This document shows, one piece after another, positions 30,969 to 42,202 of a DNA stretch of 64,000 nucleotides. The notes below the pieces were generated by a model. That model searched no databases. It was not told the DNA's origin and saw only the letters and a program-made list of their open reading frames with translations. The translations under genes were made by a program, and so were the position numbers. Each line of letters opens with the position of its first letter. The first letter of the stretch is position 1. The stretch lies in NCBI GenBank assembly GCA_016584495.1, contig WAID01000014.1, positions 62,001 to 126,000 of the forward strand, in the 5' to 3' direction. The DNA comes from Celoporthe dispersa (taxonomy: Eukaryota > Ascomycota > Sordariomycetes > Diaporthales > Cryphonectriaceae).

Positions 30969-32372
30969 CTAATTTTTGGTGCCGAAAGCCTTGTCAAAGC
31001 CAGTCAGGGTAAACCGGTAGTGTACTTTGTTCTCCTTGACACGCTCGACGGCCTCCTTGCACCCATCCTCAGAAATGTCGATAGTCTCGACCCACGGCTT
31101 GATACCCTTCTCAGCGGCAAGCTTCAACAGCGCATTCATCTCCTCTGTACGCATCAGAGCATATTAGCATCACTGGGATCCTGAAGATGACGACCAACGA
31201 CAAGAACCTACGATTATTCCCCAGATGGCTTCCGGTCAACTTGGCTGCGTTGCCCGCGAAGGCTTGGGCCATCATCTCTGGCAGCGGCTCGTCAGGCAAC
31301 CCAACCATGTGGAATTGGCCTCCAACCTATCGTCATGTCAGCACCATACGGCACCCATAGGGATAGATGGGTTGCGCACTTTCAACGTGGACATGTACGT
31401 CTTCAGGTCGAACTTGTGTGTCATGTCACTGCAGTTGAGGATGAAGTCGAATGTGAAAGCCCACGGCTCTGCCCAATCCTTCTCGTTCGTGACGATTGCC
31501 TCCTTGGCGCCCAGCTTCTTGATATCCTCGACCTTATGAGGAGAGTGTGTGAAGGCATAGACCTCCGCGCCGAGAGCGACGGCCCACTGGATACCCAGAT
31601 GGCCCAACCCTCCGATACCACAAATGGCGACCTTCTTACCGGGGCCGACCCCAGCCCGCACCAAGGGTGAGGTAGGTGGTGATACCGGCGCAGAGGAGCG
31701 GCGCGGCATCAGGAGAGGCCAGAGCGTCGGGTATTTTGAAGGTAAAGTACTCGTGTGCTCGCATGTAGTTGGCATAGCCACCATGAGCCCAGCTGCCGTC
31801 TTCATATTGAGAATTATAAGTATCCTGGGCGTATTCTGGTCAGCGTGAAGTGCTCGTCCAGCGCTGAAGCGTCTCGTAAATAACACGAGAACTAAGACGG
31901 GTGAGCCGTACGACGAGGTGAGGACAGTAGTTCTCGTTTGCGCTCTTGCATTGGGTGCACTTCAGACAGCTCCACACCTGGGCACCGACGCCAACCCTGT
32001 CACCCTCTCTGATCTCCTTGACATCTTTTCCGACCTTCACGGCCTTACCGACGACTTCATGGCCGACGCAGAGGGGACCCTCATAGTCGCCCCAACCGCC
32101 AGTGATCGTGTGACTTTGAAGACGGTGAGTGTCAGCGGCTGGTAGATAATTCGAGCACGTCATGCGGTGTTTATCATGATACTTGTACCCTCGACACGCA
32201 GAAGCTGGATAGAGAAACATACACATCACTACCGCATACACCACATGCCTCGATCAGCACGTCAATGTCGTTGGGGCCGAACGGCTTTGGCTTCAGCTCG
32301 TGCTTCTTGAAATGGTTCCACGTTTTGGGACCCGCAACGCAAAAACCCTTCGAAAGTGTCCGGATAACCCAT
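30969..32372 (-). CDS. Zinc-dependent alcohol dehydrogenase, NADP(H)-type cinnamyl ADH family (two frame breaks)
   Basis: Five exons (32372-32223, 32113-31912, 31824-31380, 31326-31212, 31144-30969) with four GT-AG introns sum, after correction, to 1086 nt, 361 residues, the usual length for yeast Adh6/Adh7-like enzymes. Motifs in order: start MGYPDTFEGF; catalytic zinc ligands in ACGVCGSDV and GHEVVG; structural zinc cysteines in CLKCTQCKSANENYC; cofactor fold AICGIGGLGHLGIQWA; and the C-terminal NKVHYRFTLTGFDKAF. It would interconvert alcohols and aldehydes with NADPH. One extra T in the T5 run (plus-strand A5 32341-32345) separates MGYPDTFEGF from CVAGPKTW, and one extra base near 31671-31672 separates TTY from SPLVRAGVGPG. 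The third intron is only 53 nt with a weak GTGCGC donor. Confidence 0.88.
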
Positions 32373-33401
32373 CTTGGTGATATAATTATAATGTATTTAG
32401 ATAGGAAATAGATGGAAGAGCTTGTGGGGAAGAACACGGGCGAGAAGAGGGGAAGCAAGACAGGTTTGTAGCACCAGGTAGATCTGCGCACCTCCGTCGA
32501 ACTTGAGGACACCGCGAGAGGTCAAGCCTTTATAGCCAGCCATAGTTTCACACGGGCACTTTGCAGAACCTCGGACATCTGGAATCTGGGAAGGTTTGAT
32601 GACGTCGGGATGAACAGCTTCATATCTGCTGGTCAGTGGTCTAAGCAATCCATGGTAGGCTCCTCCTGAACGGCTTCAGACCCGAGACATGGAGGCTAAC
32701 TACTTAGCCACCAGGAGGTTCTGTGCAACTTCGGCAATGTGCTTTAGGCGGTCTCTAGAAGATATGAGAAGGCCGACAGAAGTGCACCTCCCCTCCCCCC
32801 CCTCTCTCTTTTCCCTTGTCTCTTTGCTAGTCTATGACGATGCAAGACCTACTATAGGAAGTGTCAGACCTGAAGCCCAGGCTACGACCACTGTGCCGGT
32901 ACGGGAAGGCCCACAAGGACTTTTTTAAGCGTATTGATAACTGTGACGCCAGAGTCTGCCATCTCCGGAGTCATCATTCCGAGGTTGTTTGGCGCAGAAC
33001 TTGCGACAGTGGCTGCTGGCCAGTATTGTGTGTCGATGCGTATAGCGATGCGTGCTGAGAGTGGGGATCTGTTATTATTAATACTACAGTAGGTGTACAT
33101 CCCTACAGTGCAGCACTGTAGAACTCTCTGGAACCAAATTTGGTGGTGGTACTGGGGCACCTCTTAGAGGGGCAACCCCACCTGACGTCAGCAAGCTGCC
33201 CCGAGCTATCAGCGGGGAAACTGTACGGGCAGAAAGATTCAGGCGGCACCTGCTGTTTTATGGCAGGCACATTGTATACCTGAGCACCTCAAGCCTAGAG
33301 AGGAGAATGCTCATGATCCGTTTCAGAGTGCTCCAAATTACCAATCATTCAGAACCCCTCACGACATCCTGTCTCAACTGCATCAACGCTTCTCACAGTG
33401 A
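32373..33401. other. divergent intergenic region of ADH and glyoxalase I
   Basis: Contains the alcohol dehydrogenase leader with a small upstream open frame (32397-32543) and the glyoxalase promoter. No other element recognised. Confidence 0.55.
32397..32543 (-). other. Upstream open reading frame in the ADH leader
   Basis: An ATG at 32543 opens a 48-codon frame that ends 24 bases before the alcohol dehydrogenase ATG. If the transcript starts above it, this frame could reduce translation of the main coding region. It has no family resemblance, and a 5' leader intron could remove it. Confidence 0.35.
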
Positions 33402-34853
33402 ATGAGTTCCATCCGAGCTCTGCAGCGACTTAGACTGCAAGCGTCCCTGCTCGCCAGATCATCATTCACATCAGGCCCACGTATGTTGATATGCCTTCAT
33501 AGTCGACATGGATGGGTTGCCCTCCTTCCTGGCACTCACTTGCTCCTGCCGCTGACTAAACCCTGCTATCTCACAGCCCTACAGTCCGTCACGGCCTCAT
33601 CAAGGTACCTGGCGACCATGGCTGCAACCACAGATTCCAAGAACTACAAGTTCAACCACTCGATGTGAGTCAGGTCCGGTTGTGCATGTCCTCGCACAAC
33701 TTGCTCACCACTGGTCAGGATTCGGGTCAAGGACCCCAAGGCATCAGTCAAGTTCTACGAGCATCTTGGCATGACTGTTGTCAAGAAACTGTCCTTCCCA
33801 GACAACAAGTTCGATCTCTACTTCCTGGGCTACGACTCCCCGCAGGCTCTATCCCACGGCAAGGCCACCTTTGACAGGGAGGGTCTCATCGAGCTGACGT
33901 GCGTATCTCAGGACCCTCCACCTTCCGTCCCCTCCTAAGCAGGATCAGGATTGTGATACTGACAACCACTGAAAAGACACAACTACGGCACCGAAGATGA
34001 CCCTGAGTACAAGGTCAACAATGGAAATGCTGAGCCTCACCGGGGCTTCGGGCACACCTGCATCAGCGTAGACAACATCCAGGCTGCCTGCCAGAGGATC
34101 GAGGATGCCGGATACAAGTTCCAGAAGAAGCTCACCGATGGCAAGATGCGCAACATCGCCTTTGCCCTGGATCCGGATGGCTACTGTAAGCGATCCCTCG
34201 TCGGATATGACGTCTGAACCAAGCTACAGCGCACCTGGCTGACTCTGCTCTCCCACAGGGGTCGAGATTATCGGCCGCAAGCCCATCGAGGAGACCGAGA
34301 GTGTCAAGGAGACCGACGTGTCTACCTATCTCATGAACCATACCATGATCCGGGTCAAGGACGCCCAGAAGTCTCTCAAGTTCTACCAGGAAGTCATGGG
34401 GATGTCGCTCATGAGAGAAGGCGGGAACCCTTCGGCCGGCTTCACGCTGTACTTCCTGGGCTATCCAGGCGAGCAGGGCATGCCCCAGGACGGCAAGACA
34501 GCTGGGCGCGAGGGTCTCCTGGAGCTGACGTGGAACCACGGCACGGAGAAGGACGAGAGCTTCAGCTACCACAACGGGAACGACCAGCCGCAAGGCTTTG
34601 GCCACATCTGTAAGTTGAGTGCCGACCCGCGGTGCGGAGCTTGAGTCGAACGAGCACTAACATGGGCACTCCGAAAGGTATTTCTGTCGACAGCATCGAT
34701 GCCGCCTGTGAGCGGTTCGAGAGCTTGAGCGTCAACTGGAAGAAGAGGCTGACCGACGGACGCATGAAGAACGTGGCTTTTGTCCTGGATCCTGATGGCT
34801 ACTGGATTGAGATTGTCCAGAACGAGAAGTTTACCGGCAAGGAGAACTTTTAG
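33402..34853 (+). CDS. GLO1: Glyoxalase I (lactoylglutathione lyase), two-domain
   Basis: Six exons (33402-33480, 33577-33664, 33719-33898, 33977-34185, 34259-34609, 34678-34853) sum to 1083 nt, 360 residues, all joints in frame. Two tandem vicinal-oxygen-chelate domains are present, each starting NH(S/T)MIRVKD and containing LGMTVVKK or MGMSLMRE, YFLGY, the metal-ligand glutamate in GLIELT/GLLELT, GFGHICISVD and a final DPDGYW(V/I)EI. This is the yeast Glo1 architecture. It isomerises the methylglyoxal-glutathione hemithioacetal to S-lactoylglutathione. Exon 1 and part of exon 2 encode a basic, acid-poor leader (SSIRALQRLRLQASLLARSS) that looks like a mitochondrial presequence; a second ATG at 33618 would give a cytosolic form. 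Confidence 0.95.
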
Positions 34854-35724
34854 GATGCAGACTGGATGCCTGCTTGGCTTTGTCCCGCTACGATGTGCTG
34901 TACATAGCAAGGTCGAGTCATGGCTGTGAATGAACAACTCAGAGTACCTAGGGCAATGCGCTCTTGCATACTGACGTGGCCGAGCTGTGGGACCTCTGCC
35001 CCGAGACCGATATCGCCGTACTCCCTGAGCACCGTTACTAATGAACAGTACTACACGTCGCCCTAGAACCCGTGGACGTGTCCGACAACGTAGGGAGAAA
35101 GAGTCGGCGGGTGGGGCTGGTCTCTTTAAACACTCAGCAAGCCGCGCTGACATGCATTAGTCTCCGACTTCCCCCCACGGGGAATGCGGTCACTGACGAA
35201 GAGAAGTAAGAGGGAGGGGTAAAGGGAGAGGGGTAAGCCCCTTGCCTCTGGCATGACGGGGCGGGAAGCCGTGGCGACATGGCCGATAGTGGGATGGAAT
35301 CTTGCTCAGCTTCAAGCGCCTCGCCATATACCATACTAGGCAGACTTGGGCGACGCATGGGCTGTTGGCGCCCAGCGCCTTCCTCGCCGTTAGGCGGCTA
35401 CTGCATACCTGCAGGTGCTACCTTGTTGATGATCTTGCTTACTCCTTATTGCTTATTGCTAGGAAGGCGCGGAACAGGCCCGCATGTGAACAATGGAAGG
35501 AGGACAGGGCCTCTCTTGCTCCCATGTCCTTCCTTCCTCGCTGCTCGCTCCCTCTGCTCCCCCTGGCCCCTCAACACTCTGTCCTCATCCGCACTGGGAA
35601 GTGTTTGAGAAGAAAGAAGATAAACAAACTATATCGTGTGTAAATTGGACACTCCTTCGAGCCAGGCCGTCTGAAGTCTCCTGGATCATTTAGCTGCCCC
35701 CTTCCGCTTCTAACTATCATCAAC
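34854..35724. other. intergenic region upstream of phosphoglycerate dehydrogenase
   Basis: 3' flank of glyoxalase I followed by the serine-biosynthesis gene promoter. No gene or site recognised. Confidence 0.6.
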
Positions 35725-37536
35725 ATGGCGCCAACCGCACTCACAGACTCGTCCAGCGGTTCGCCGGTCGATGAGACCACCCCTCGAGTCCTCGTGCCCG
35801 AGAAGCTGTCTCCTGACGGCCTGAATCTGCTCACGGAGGCAGGCTTCGAGGTCGACAACCGGCCCGGGCTTGCAGCCCAGGAGCTCCTCTCCCTTATCCC
35901 TTCTTACCACGCCCTCATTGTTCGGTCCGAGACAAAGGTCACGGCTGAGGTCCTGTCTGCGGGCTCGAGGCTGAAGGTCGTCGCCCGTGCAGGCGTGGGC
36001 GTCGACAATATTGACATCCAGGCGGCCACGTCGTATGGGATCATCGTAGTGAACTCACCAGCTGGCAATATTGCCGCCGCTGCGGAGCACACCATCGCCC
36101 TCCTGCTGGCTACGGCGCGCAATGTGGGCAGGGCGGATGCGGGCGTCAAGGCCAAGAAGTGGGAGAGGAGCAAGCTGGTGGGCATCGAGGTGGGCAGCAA
36201 GACGCTGGGGCTGGTAGGCCTGGGCAAGGTCGGCATGAAAGTTGCCAGGATGGCGATGGGGCTCGGGATGAAGGTCGTGGCAGTCGATCCCTACATGAGC
36301 GCCGATGTTGCGAAGCAGAACGGTGTCAAGATGGTGGAGAGCCTGCAGGAGCTGCTGCCTCATGTGGACTTCCTGACCATCCACACGCCGCTGCTGGCCA
36401 GCACGCTGAACCTGCTGGGCGAGAAAGAGTTTCAGGCCATGAGGAAGACCGCCAGGGTCCTCAATGTTGCCCGGGGCGGCATCTATAACGAGGAGGCCTT
36501 GATCAAGGCCCTGGACGAGGGCTGGATTGCAGGCGCAGGCATCGACGTGTTCACGAGCGAGCCACCCGAGCCCGGCTCCAGCGCGGAGAAGCTCACGCTA
36601 CACCCCAAGGTCGTCGTGAGTGCTCTGTCCCAATTGTTGTTGGAGGGTAGTGCGATATGAGATGATGGTCTAACTCCCGCCTGCCAGTCGACACCTCATC
36701 TCGGAGCGTCGACGGTGGAGGCCCAAGAGAACGTCTCGCTAGACGTGTGCAACCAGGTCGCAGAGATCCTGCGCGGCGGTATGCCCAGCGCGGCCGTCAA
36801 TGCGCCGCTCATCCTGCCCGAGGAGTATAGAAAACTCCAGCCCTTTGTGCGACTGGTCGAGCGGCTGGGCGATCTCTACACGCAGCACTTCGTGGGCGGG
36901 AGAGGAGGCATGATCGGCGGTCGCAAGTTCGAGCTCACCTACCACGGCGAGCTGGCGGGCGTGTCCAACACCCGGCCGCTGCTCGCAGCGCTCATCAAAG
37001 GTCTGACCAGCAGCATCAGTGACAGCGGCGGCAGGGACGTGAACATCGTAAACGCGCAGCTCATCGCCAAGGAGAAGGGCATCGCCATCAACGAGACGCA
37101 TGCCCGGGAGGAGTCCAAGGATGTGGGCTACGCCAGCCTGGTGACCTTGCGCTCGTACGATGGTGGTCAAGGGGCCGAGCAGGTCATCGAGGGCTACGTG
37201 AGCGGACAGTCTTTCTATATCAGCAAGCTGGGCCGGTTCACGGCTAACTTCATCCCGGAGGGGACCATGATCCTGCTGCACAACTACGACGAGCCGGGCA
37301 AGATCGGAAATGTTGGCATCATCCTCGGGACACACAAGGTCAACATCACCTTTATGCAGGTGGCCAGTCTGGATATGGCGGTGCTGGCCGCTGGCGACGG
37401 CAACAGTGCCAAGAAGAGGAAGGGGGAGAATGAGGCCCTGATGATCCTCGGGGTGGATGGCGATGTGACAGGTGAGGTCCTCGAGGCCCTACGGCAGTCC
37501 GATGGCATCCTGGATGTCAACCTGGTGAGGCTGTGA
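35725..37536 (+). CDS. D-3-phosphoglycerate dehydrogenase
   Basis: Two exons (35725-36615, 36688-37536) with intron 36616-36687 (GTGAGT...CCAG) give 579 residues. Motifs: substrate loop VVARAGVGVDNID, NSPAGNIAAAAEHT, nucleotide-binding LGLVGLGKVGMKVA, VDPYMS, LTIHTPLL, catalytic LNVARGGIYNEEAL, AGIDVF, and STPHLGAST across the splice. A C-terminal intervening domain and an ACT-like domain (GKIGNVGIILGTHKVNI ... EALMILGVDG) follow, so it is the long form known from bacteria, plants and many filamentous fungi. It catalyses the first step of serine synthesis from 3-phosphoglycerate; ACT domains often confer serine feedback, which here is only inferred. The start gives a Thr/Ser-rich N-terminus without clear targeting. 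Confidence 0.95.
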
Positions 37537-39193
37537 TCCTGTCATCTGCAGAGCGGGTGCGTCGCCTGGAGCGGGGGTGTAGAAGGCTTCAGCATAGACG
37601 GGGGGAGACGGAGGAGGAGCACCCAGGGATGATCGGATGTGGCTTTTTCTTGAGGGGGTGTGCACTCATAGTGGTCGTGGCTTGACGGATGGTGTCGTGG
37701 GACCACTCGGGTAATACAATCAAGCCACAAGTCTCAGGTTCTGCGCTTCACCGGTACCATAGAGGACCCGATTCCACATTGTTGACATGGCTTGCCGAGT
37801 GATGAGAGAAACACACCTCTTCTCTCCGTGCGCATGGCGTCCTAGAAAATGAAATCATAGTGCCGCTCAGCCGAACAACCTCATCGTGGGAGATTAGCAC
37901 GGCAGGATGTCCTGCAGGAGAACAGATCATTTCCCACCTCCATGTAGGTAGAGGAGTCGGGACGTGTGGGTAGACGGTGAAGGGCAGGCACATGGCATCG
38001 TGAGCTACAAGGTCCTGATAGATTAAGCGTTCCCGTGATGATGCTCGTCTTGTCTTGCTCTCGGGCCATTGGCCATCTTCTTCGGTTGCGTGCTTGGTGA
38101 AACGAGGGGAGCCAATTTATGTCGCGTAGTTCAAGCTGTGGAGACGGCTCATGGCCTCCCTCGCTGGAGTTTGGTCTTGGTCCTGAGATTGATATTCCCT
38201 GTCTTGATCTCCTCTCGTCTCGTTTTTCCTGTGCCTCTCTCGCCGTCTTTTCTTTTCTCTCTCTCCCTCTTTCTCTTTTTTTATTTATTTATTATTAATG
38301 CACCTCCATCTCCCAATATTTTTGAGAACAGCGTATGTATCTCCAAAATATTAGATGACATCCGTTGTTTCGTCTCGGGAACGGAAGACACCAGGTTGAA
38401 CGAGTCCGATCCCAAACATCCCGACGTGCATGATAGCTACTACATGTGCCATGGTTGCAACGCAGTTGGTTCAGATATATTGGGAATCATTGATGTTACG
38501 CTGTAATGGTGGTCACTGGTAGTGCCTAACAGCATGCACCCATAGGAGGCACTAACGGCACTATGCTGTGCGCTAGCAGCCACAGAAGACACACAGCTGC
38601 CGAGGGCGGTCCAATCAGGGCGCCGCCTCTATTTGAATGCTATCGTCATAGCTCCTGGGTCTTCTTCAGCGGGCCTAAGCCCCCCTCCTCCTCCCCCCCT
38701 CCCCCCTGCCGGGCCCTCTCGACCCACTGATCTTCCAGCGCACCAGCTGGCACGTTAGGGGGTCTCCTTGCCGCGGACAACGCTGTCCAGCGGGCCGTAC
38801 ATAGCACGCTGGGGACCCACTGGGCCACCTGGACCCCGTCCATTGACCAAAGATATCGCGCGCTGGATCCTCACGATAATTTTCGTGTGTTTATCTTTTC
38901 TTCTCTTCTCCTCTCATTCCTCTCCACCACCACGTCTGCCCCGGCCTGTCTGGTCATACACTACCTCGCCAAGGCTTCAGGTGGAAGCAGGGGTAAGTAC
39001 GGACTCTTTCTTTTTTTGTCCCTCATTGATAAATACTTTTCTCTGGAGGGGAGAGCCGTCGAGCCGACCTGACTTGAGCTGAGCTAACGCCATCTCGTCC
39101 GTACGCGTGCCTGCAGGAGGACCTTCGATACAGCTGCGCGAGTCTCCAACAGACTTTTCCCTCCGCCTCTCAGGCGAGACACCCACCCTCAAC
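37537..39193. other. intergenic region upstream of MAM3-like gene
   Basis: A 1.7 kb region with a pyrimidine-rich, then AT-rich stretch at 38215-38300 and a C-rich run near 38680-38710. A splice-like GGTAAGTAC at 38993 and a TGCAG at 39113 suggest a 5' leader intron of the downstream gene, not verifiable from sequence alone. Confidence 0.5.
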
Positions 39194-41627
39194 ATGAGGC
39201 CACAACACCACGGCCGTCAGTCCCTGATGGCCTTCCGCCCTGCCATCCTGGCCCTCTCCAAGGCCCTCTTCACCATCGGTGCCTCCGCCGCCCCCGTCCA
39301 CGTCCTGGAAAAGCTCCACGACGGCAACGAGGAGGAGGCCGGCACCGAGCTCTGGGTCCTCTACGTCGCCTCCATCTTCCTCGTCCTCCTCGGTGGTGCC
39401 TTTGCCGGCCTCACCATCGCCCTCATGGGTCAGGACGGTATATACCTCCAGGTCATCGCCAAAGATCCTGCCGACCCCCAGCAGAAGAACGCGAAGAGGG
39501 TCTTCCAGCTCCTGCAGAAGGGGGAAGCACTGGGTCCTCGTCACGCTGCTCCTCAGTAACGTCATCGTGAACGAGACCTTGCCCGTCGTGCTCGACCGCT
39601 GCCTTGGGGGTGGCGTTGCTGCCGTTGTTGGTTCCACCGTCTTGATCGGTAAGAATTCCACACCCCACGCCGTTCCCGTACCGCTGGGAATCACCGATAC
39701 TAATACGTGTCTGCTCGGTTCTTCATAGTCATCTTCGGCGAGGTGGTCCCTCAATCCGTCTGCGTCCGCTACGGCCTAGCCATCGGTGGCTTCATGTCCA
39801 AACCCGTCCTCCTGCTGATGTACCTCATGGCCCCTGTGGCATGGCCGACCGCGAAGCTGCTCGACTGGGCCCTAGGCGAGGACCACGGCACTGTCTACAA
39901 GAAGAGCGGCCTCAAGACCCTGGTCACCCTGCACCGGACCTTGGGAGATGTCTCTGAGCGGCTGAACCAGGACGAGGTCACAATCATCGGCGCAGTCCTC
40001 GATCTCAAGGAGAAACCAGTCCATGCCGTCATGACGCCCATGGAGGATGTCTTTGTCATGTCCGAGGACACGGTGCTGGACCAGGAGACGATCGACATGA
40101 TGCTGTCGGCTGGCTACTCGCGCATCCCTATCCACGAGGCCGGGAACCCCACCAACTTCATAGGGATGTTGTTGGTCAAGATTCTCATCACTTACGACCC
40201 TGAGGACTGCAGGAAGGTCAGAGACTTCGCCCTGGCGACCCTGCCGGAGACACGACCCGAGACGAGCTGCCTGGACATTATCAACTTCTTCCAGGAGGGC
40301 AAGTCGCACATGGTTCTGGTGTCCGAGTCGCCAGGAGACGACCACGGTGCCATCGGTGTCGTCACCCTCGAGGACGTCATTGAAGAACTGATTGGCGAGT
40401 AAGTGCAAGACTGATACATCTAAGAATTCTATATATGCGCACATAGCCTGAAGGCATGGGTGGCTGATAAACACCATCACAGGGAGATCATCGACGAGTC
40501 GGACGTATACATTGATGTACACAAGGCCATCCGCCGCATGGCGCCTGCTCCCAAGGCTCGGTACCAGCGTCGTTCCTCTCACAGCGGCCGGCCTGTCGCC
40601 GACGTGACCGACGGCAAGTCTAGCGAGGATACAAGGGTAGGGGGAGGAGGATGGTCTGCTAGAGAACGTTGCAGACGGTAAAGGACAGCTCAGTGCCGGG
40701 GCAGAGCAACGCGGGCACGCTCGTGAGAGGTCTGGCAGTCCAATAACGAGCACTCTGTTGCTGCGCCGAAGCTCGGCCGGAATCGACGGCAGGATGGAGA
40801 GCGTGCCGGTGAGGGCCAACTTTGATGACATCAAGCAGCACCTGAAGCACCTTGGCCCGTCAAATCGGGCCTCCAACCCGAAAGTCACGCGCTCAACCAC
40901 CGTCAAGATCAAGCCGGGCCTCGTTCTGCACGAGCAGCCCCGGTCGATCGTTATGGGAGAACAGGTCATCCCAGAGGTCGCCAGCAACGAGGACGGCGGC
41001 GAGACGACCTCTCTGCTGGGAGGCGCAAAGGACGGCGTGCATGCTCTGGCCCAGAGCTATGGCGCCATCGGGACGGGAGCGGTCTCGAGACCCATCACGC
41101 CCCAGATCCGGACGACGGATTTGTCCAACCAAGAAGACCAGGCGACACAGACATCGGCACACCCCAGCATCGCCGAGGCCAAAATTACAACCACGTCACC
41201 CGGGGCGGACGAGCAGCGGTCGCCAAAGTCCAGCTCGGGCAGCGAGACGGAACGCCTCGAGGCGGCGGGTCCGTACGGCCACCGGACGGGACTTTTTGCC
41301 CGCAGTGGTAGCATCACGGAGCAGGTCGTAGAGACACGGGGCATCAAGAAGACGGTACTAGAGACGACCAGCTCGAACGACGAGGAAGAGGACCCACGTT
41401 TCCGTAAGATGGCTAGCCGGTCGAACATCAGCCTGTCATCCGGAGCACCGCTCTCTCCCGTAACAGGGGCTGAGGAGGAGGAGGAAGACGAGCCCGGCAG
41501 TGCTGCTGCGGCGTCGACGCCCAACCTAACGACCGAGAGCACTGGGGATGCGGGCAATCAGAACGGAGGCGGTAACGGAGGCAGCAAGAAGAAGACGCGC
41601 AGAAAGAAGAGAAAGGGCAAGTCCTAG
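39194..41627 (+). CDS. MAM3: CNNM/Mam3-like DUF21 and CBS-pair membrane protein (two frame breaks)
   Basis: Three exons (39194-39648, 39729-40398, 40483-41627); introns 39649-39728 (GTAAGA...CATAG) and 40399-40482 (GTAAGT...ACAG). After correction it has 755 residues. A hydrophobic N-terminus and DUF21 membrane domain (FLVLLGGAFAGLTIALMGQD, LVTLLLSNVIVNETLPVVLD, VIFGEVVPQSVCVRYGL) precede a CBS pair (VHAVMTPMEDVFVMSED ... YSRIPIHEAG ... GVVTLEDVIEELIGEEIIDESD) and a long disordered, charged tail ending in a Lys/Arg-rich cluster. Yeast Mam3 is a vacuolar-membrane protein tied to manganese and mitochondrial homeostasis. The frame is broken by one extra G at 39520-39524 (before KHWVLVTLLL) and one at 40640-40644 (before EEDGLLEN). 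Confidence 0.9.
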
Positions 41628-42202
41628 ATTGACTCCCTGCTCCTCTGGTGATATTCCTGCCTGCGCACCTGGTCCTGGCGTTATTCTCATTCGGACGACA
41701 AAAACCATTCTCTTGAGTCTGCACCGGACGAAACCAAAAGCCGTCTGTCTGCATCGTAATTATATGGGAGATATTATGTATCATTAACACATGGCTAGGG
41801 ATGGGATTGGTAGCAATGGAATTTACTCATTCTCTGTACTATGAAGTCTGCTTTCATCATTATTATTTTTCTTGCATCCGTGGCCATATCCTCTGACACA
41901 GAAGAGAGTAATGTCCATCATCAAGCATGGTCCACCACTAGCATTCTGCACTGTACCAATCCGACCCCAGCGGAGAGAAAGAAGTAGAAGACAATACCGA
42001 CCTTACTTGGATTCAGAAATGCCATCTCATACCATTACATGCCACATCACGGTCTGCAATACACTTGATTCCCCTCTATAGGTGTCCCCCTCTCTCTGCC
42101 TGGGTGATGAGGAAGAGTGCGTGGCAGCTGTCTCCGGAGCACCGACTCTGTCGTCTGCGCTGGTAGATCAACCGTGAGCAGCGCGTCTCGGTCCGTCTGT
42201 CC
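41628..42202. other. intergenic, convergent 3' ends
   Basis: Gap between the MAM3-like stop and the dioxygenase stop on the opposite strand; probable 3' regions only. Confidence 0.6.

Noticed and set aside
7335..40644. Programmed ribosomal frameshifting as an explanation of the G5 breaks
   Set aside because: The breaks occur in many unrelated genes and in both directions, at several different run types, without a common slippery heptamer or downstream structure.
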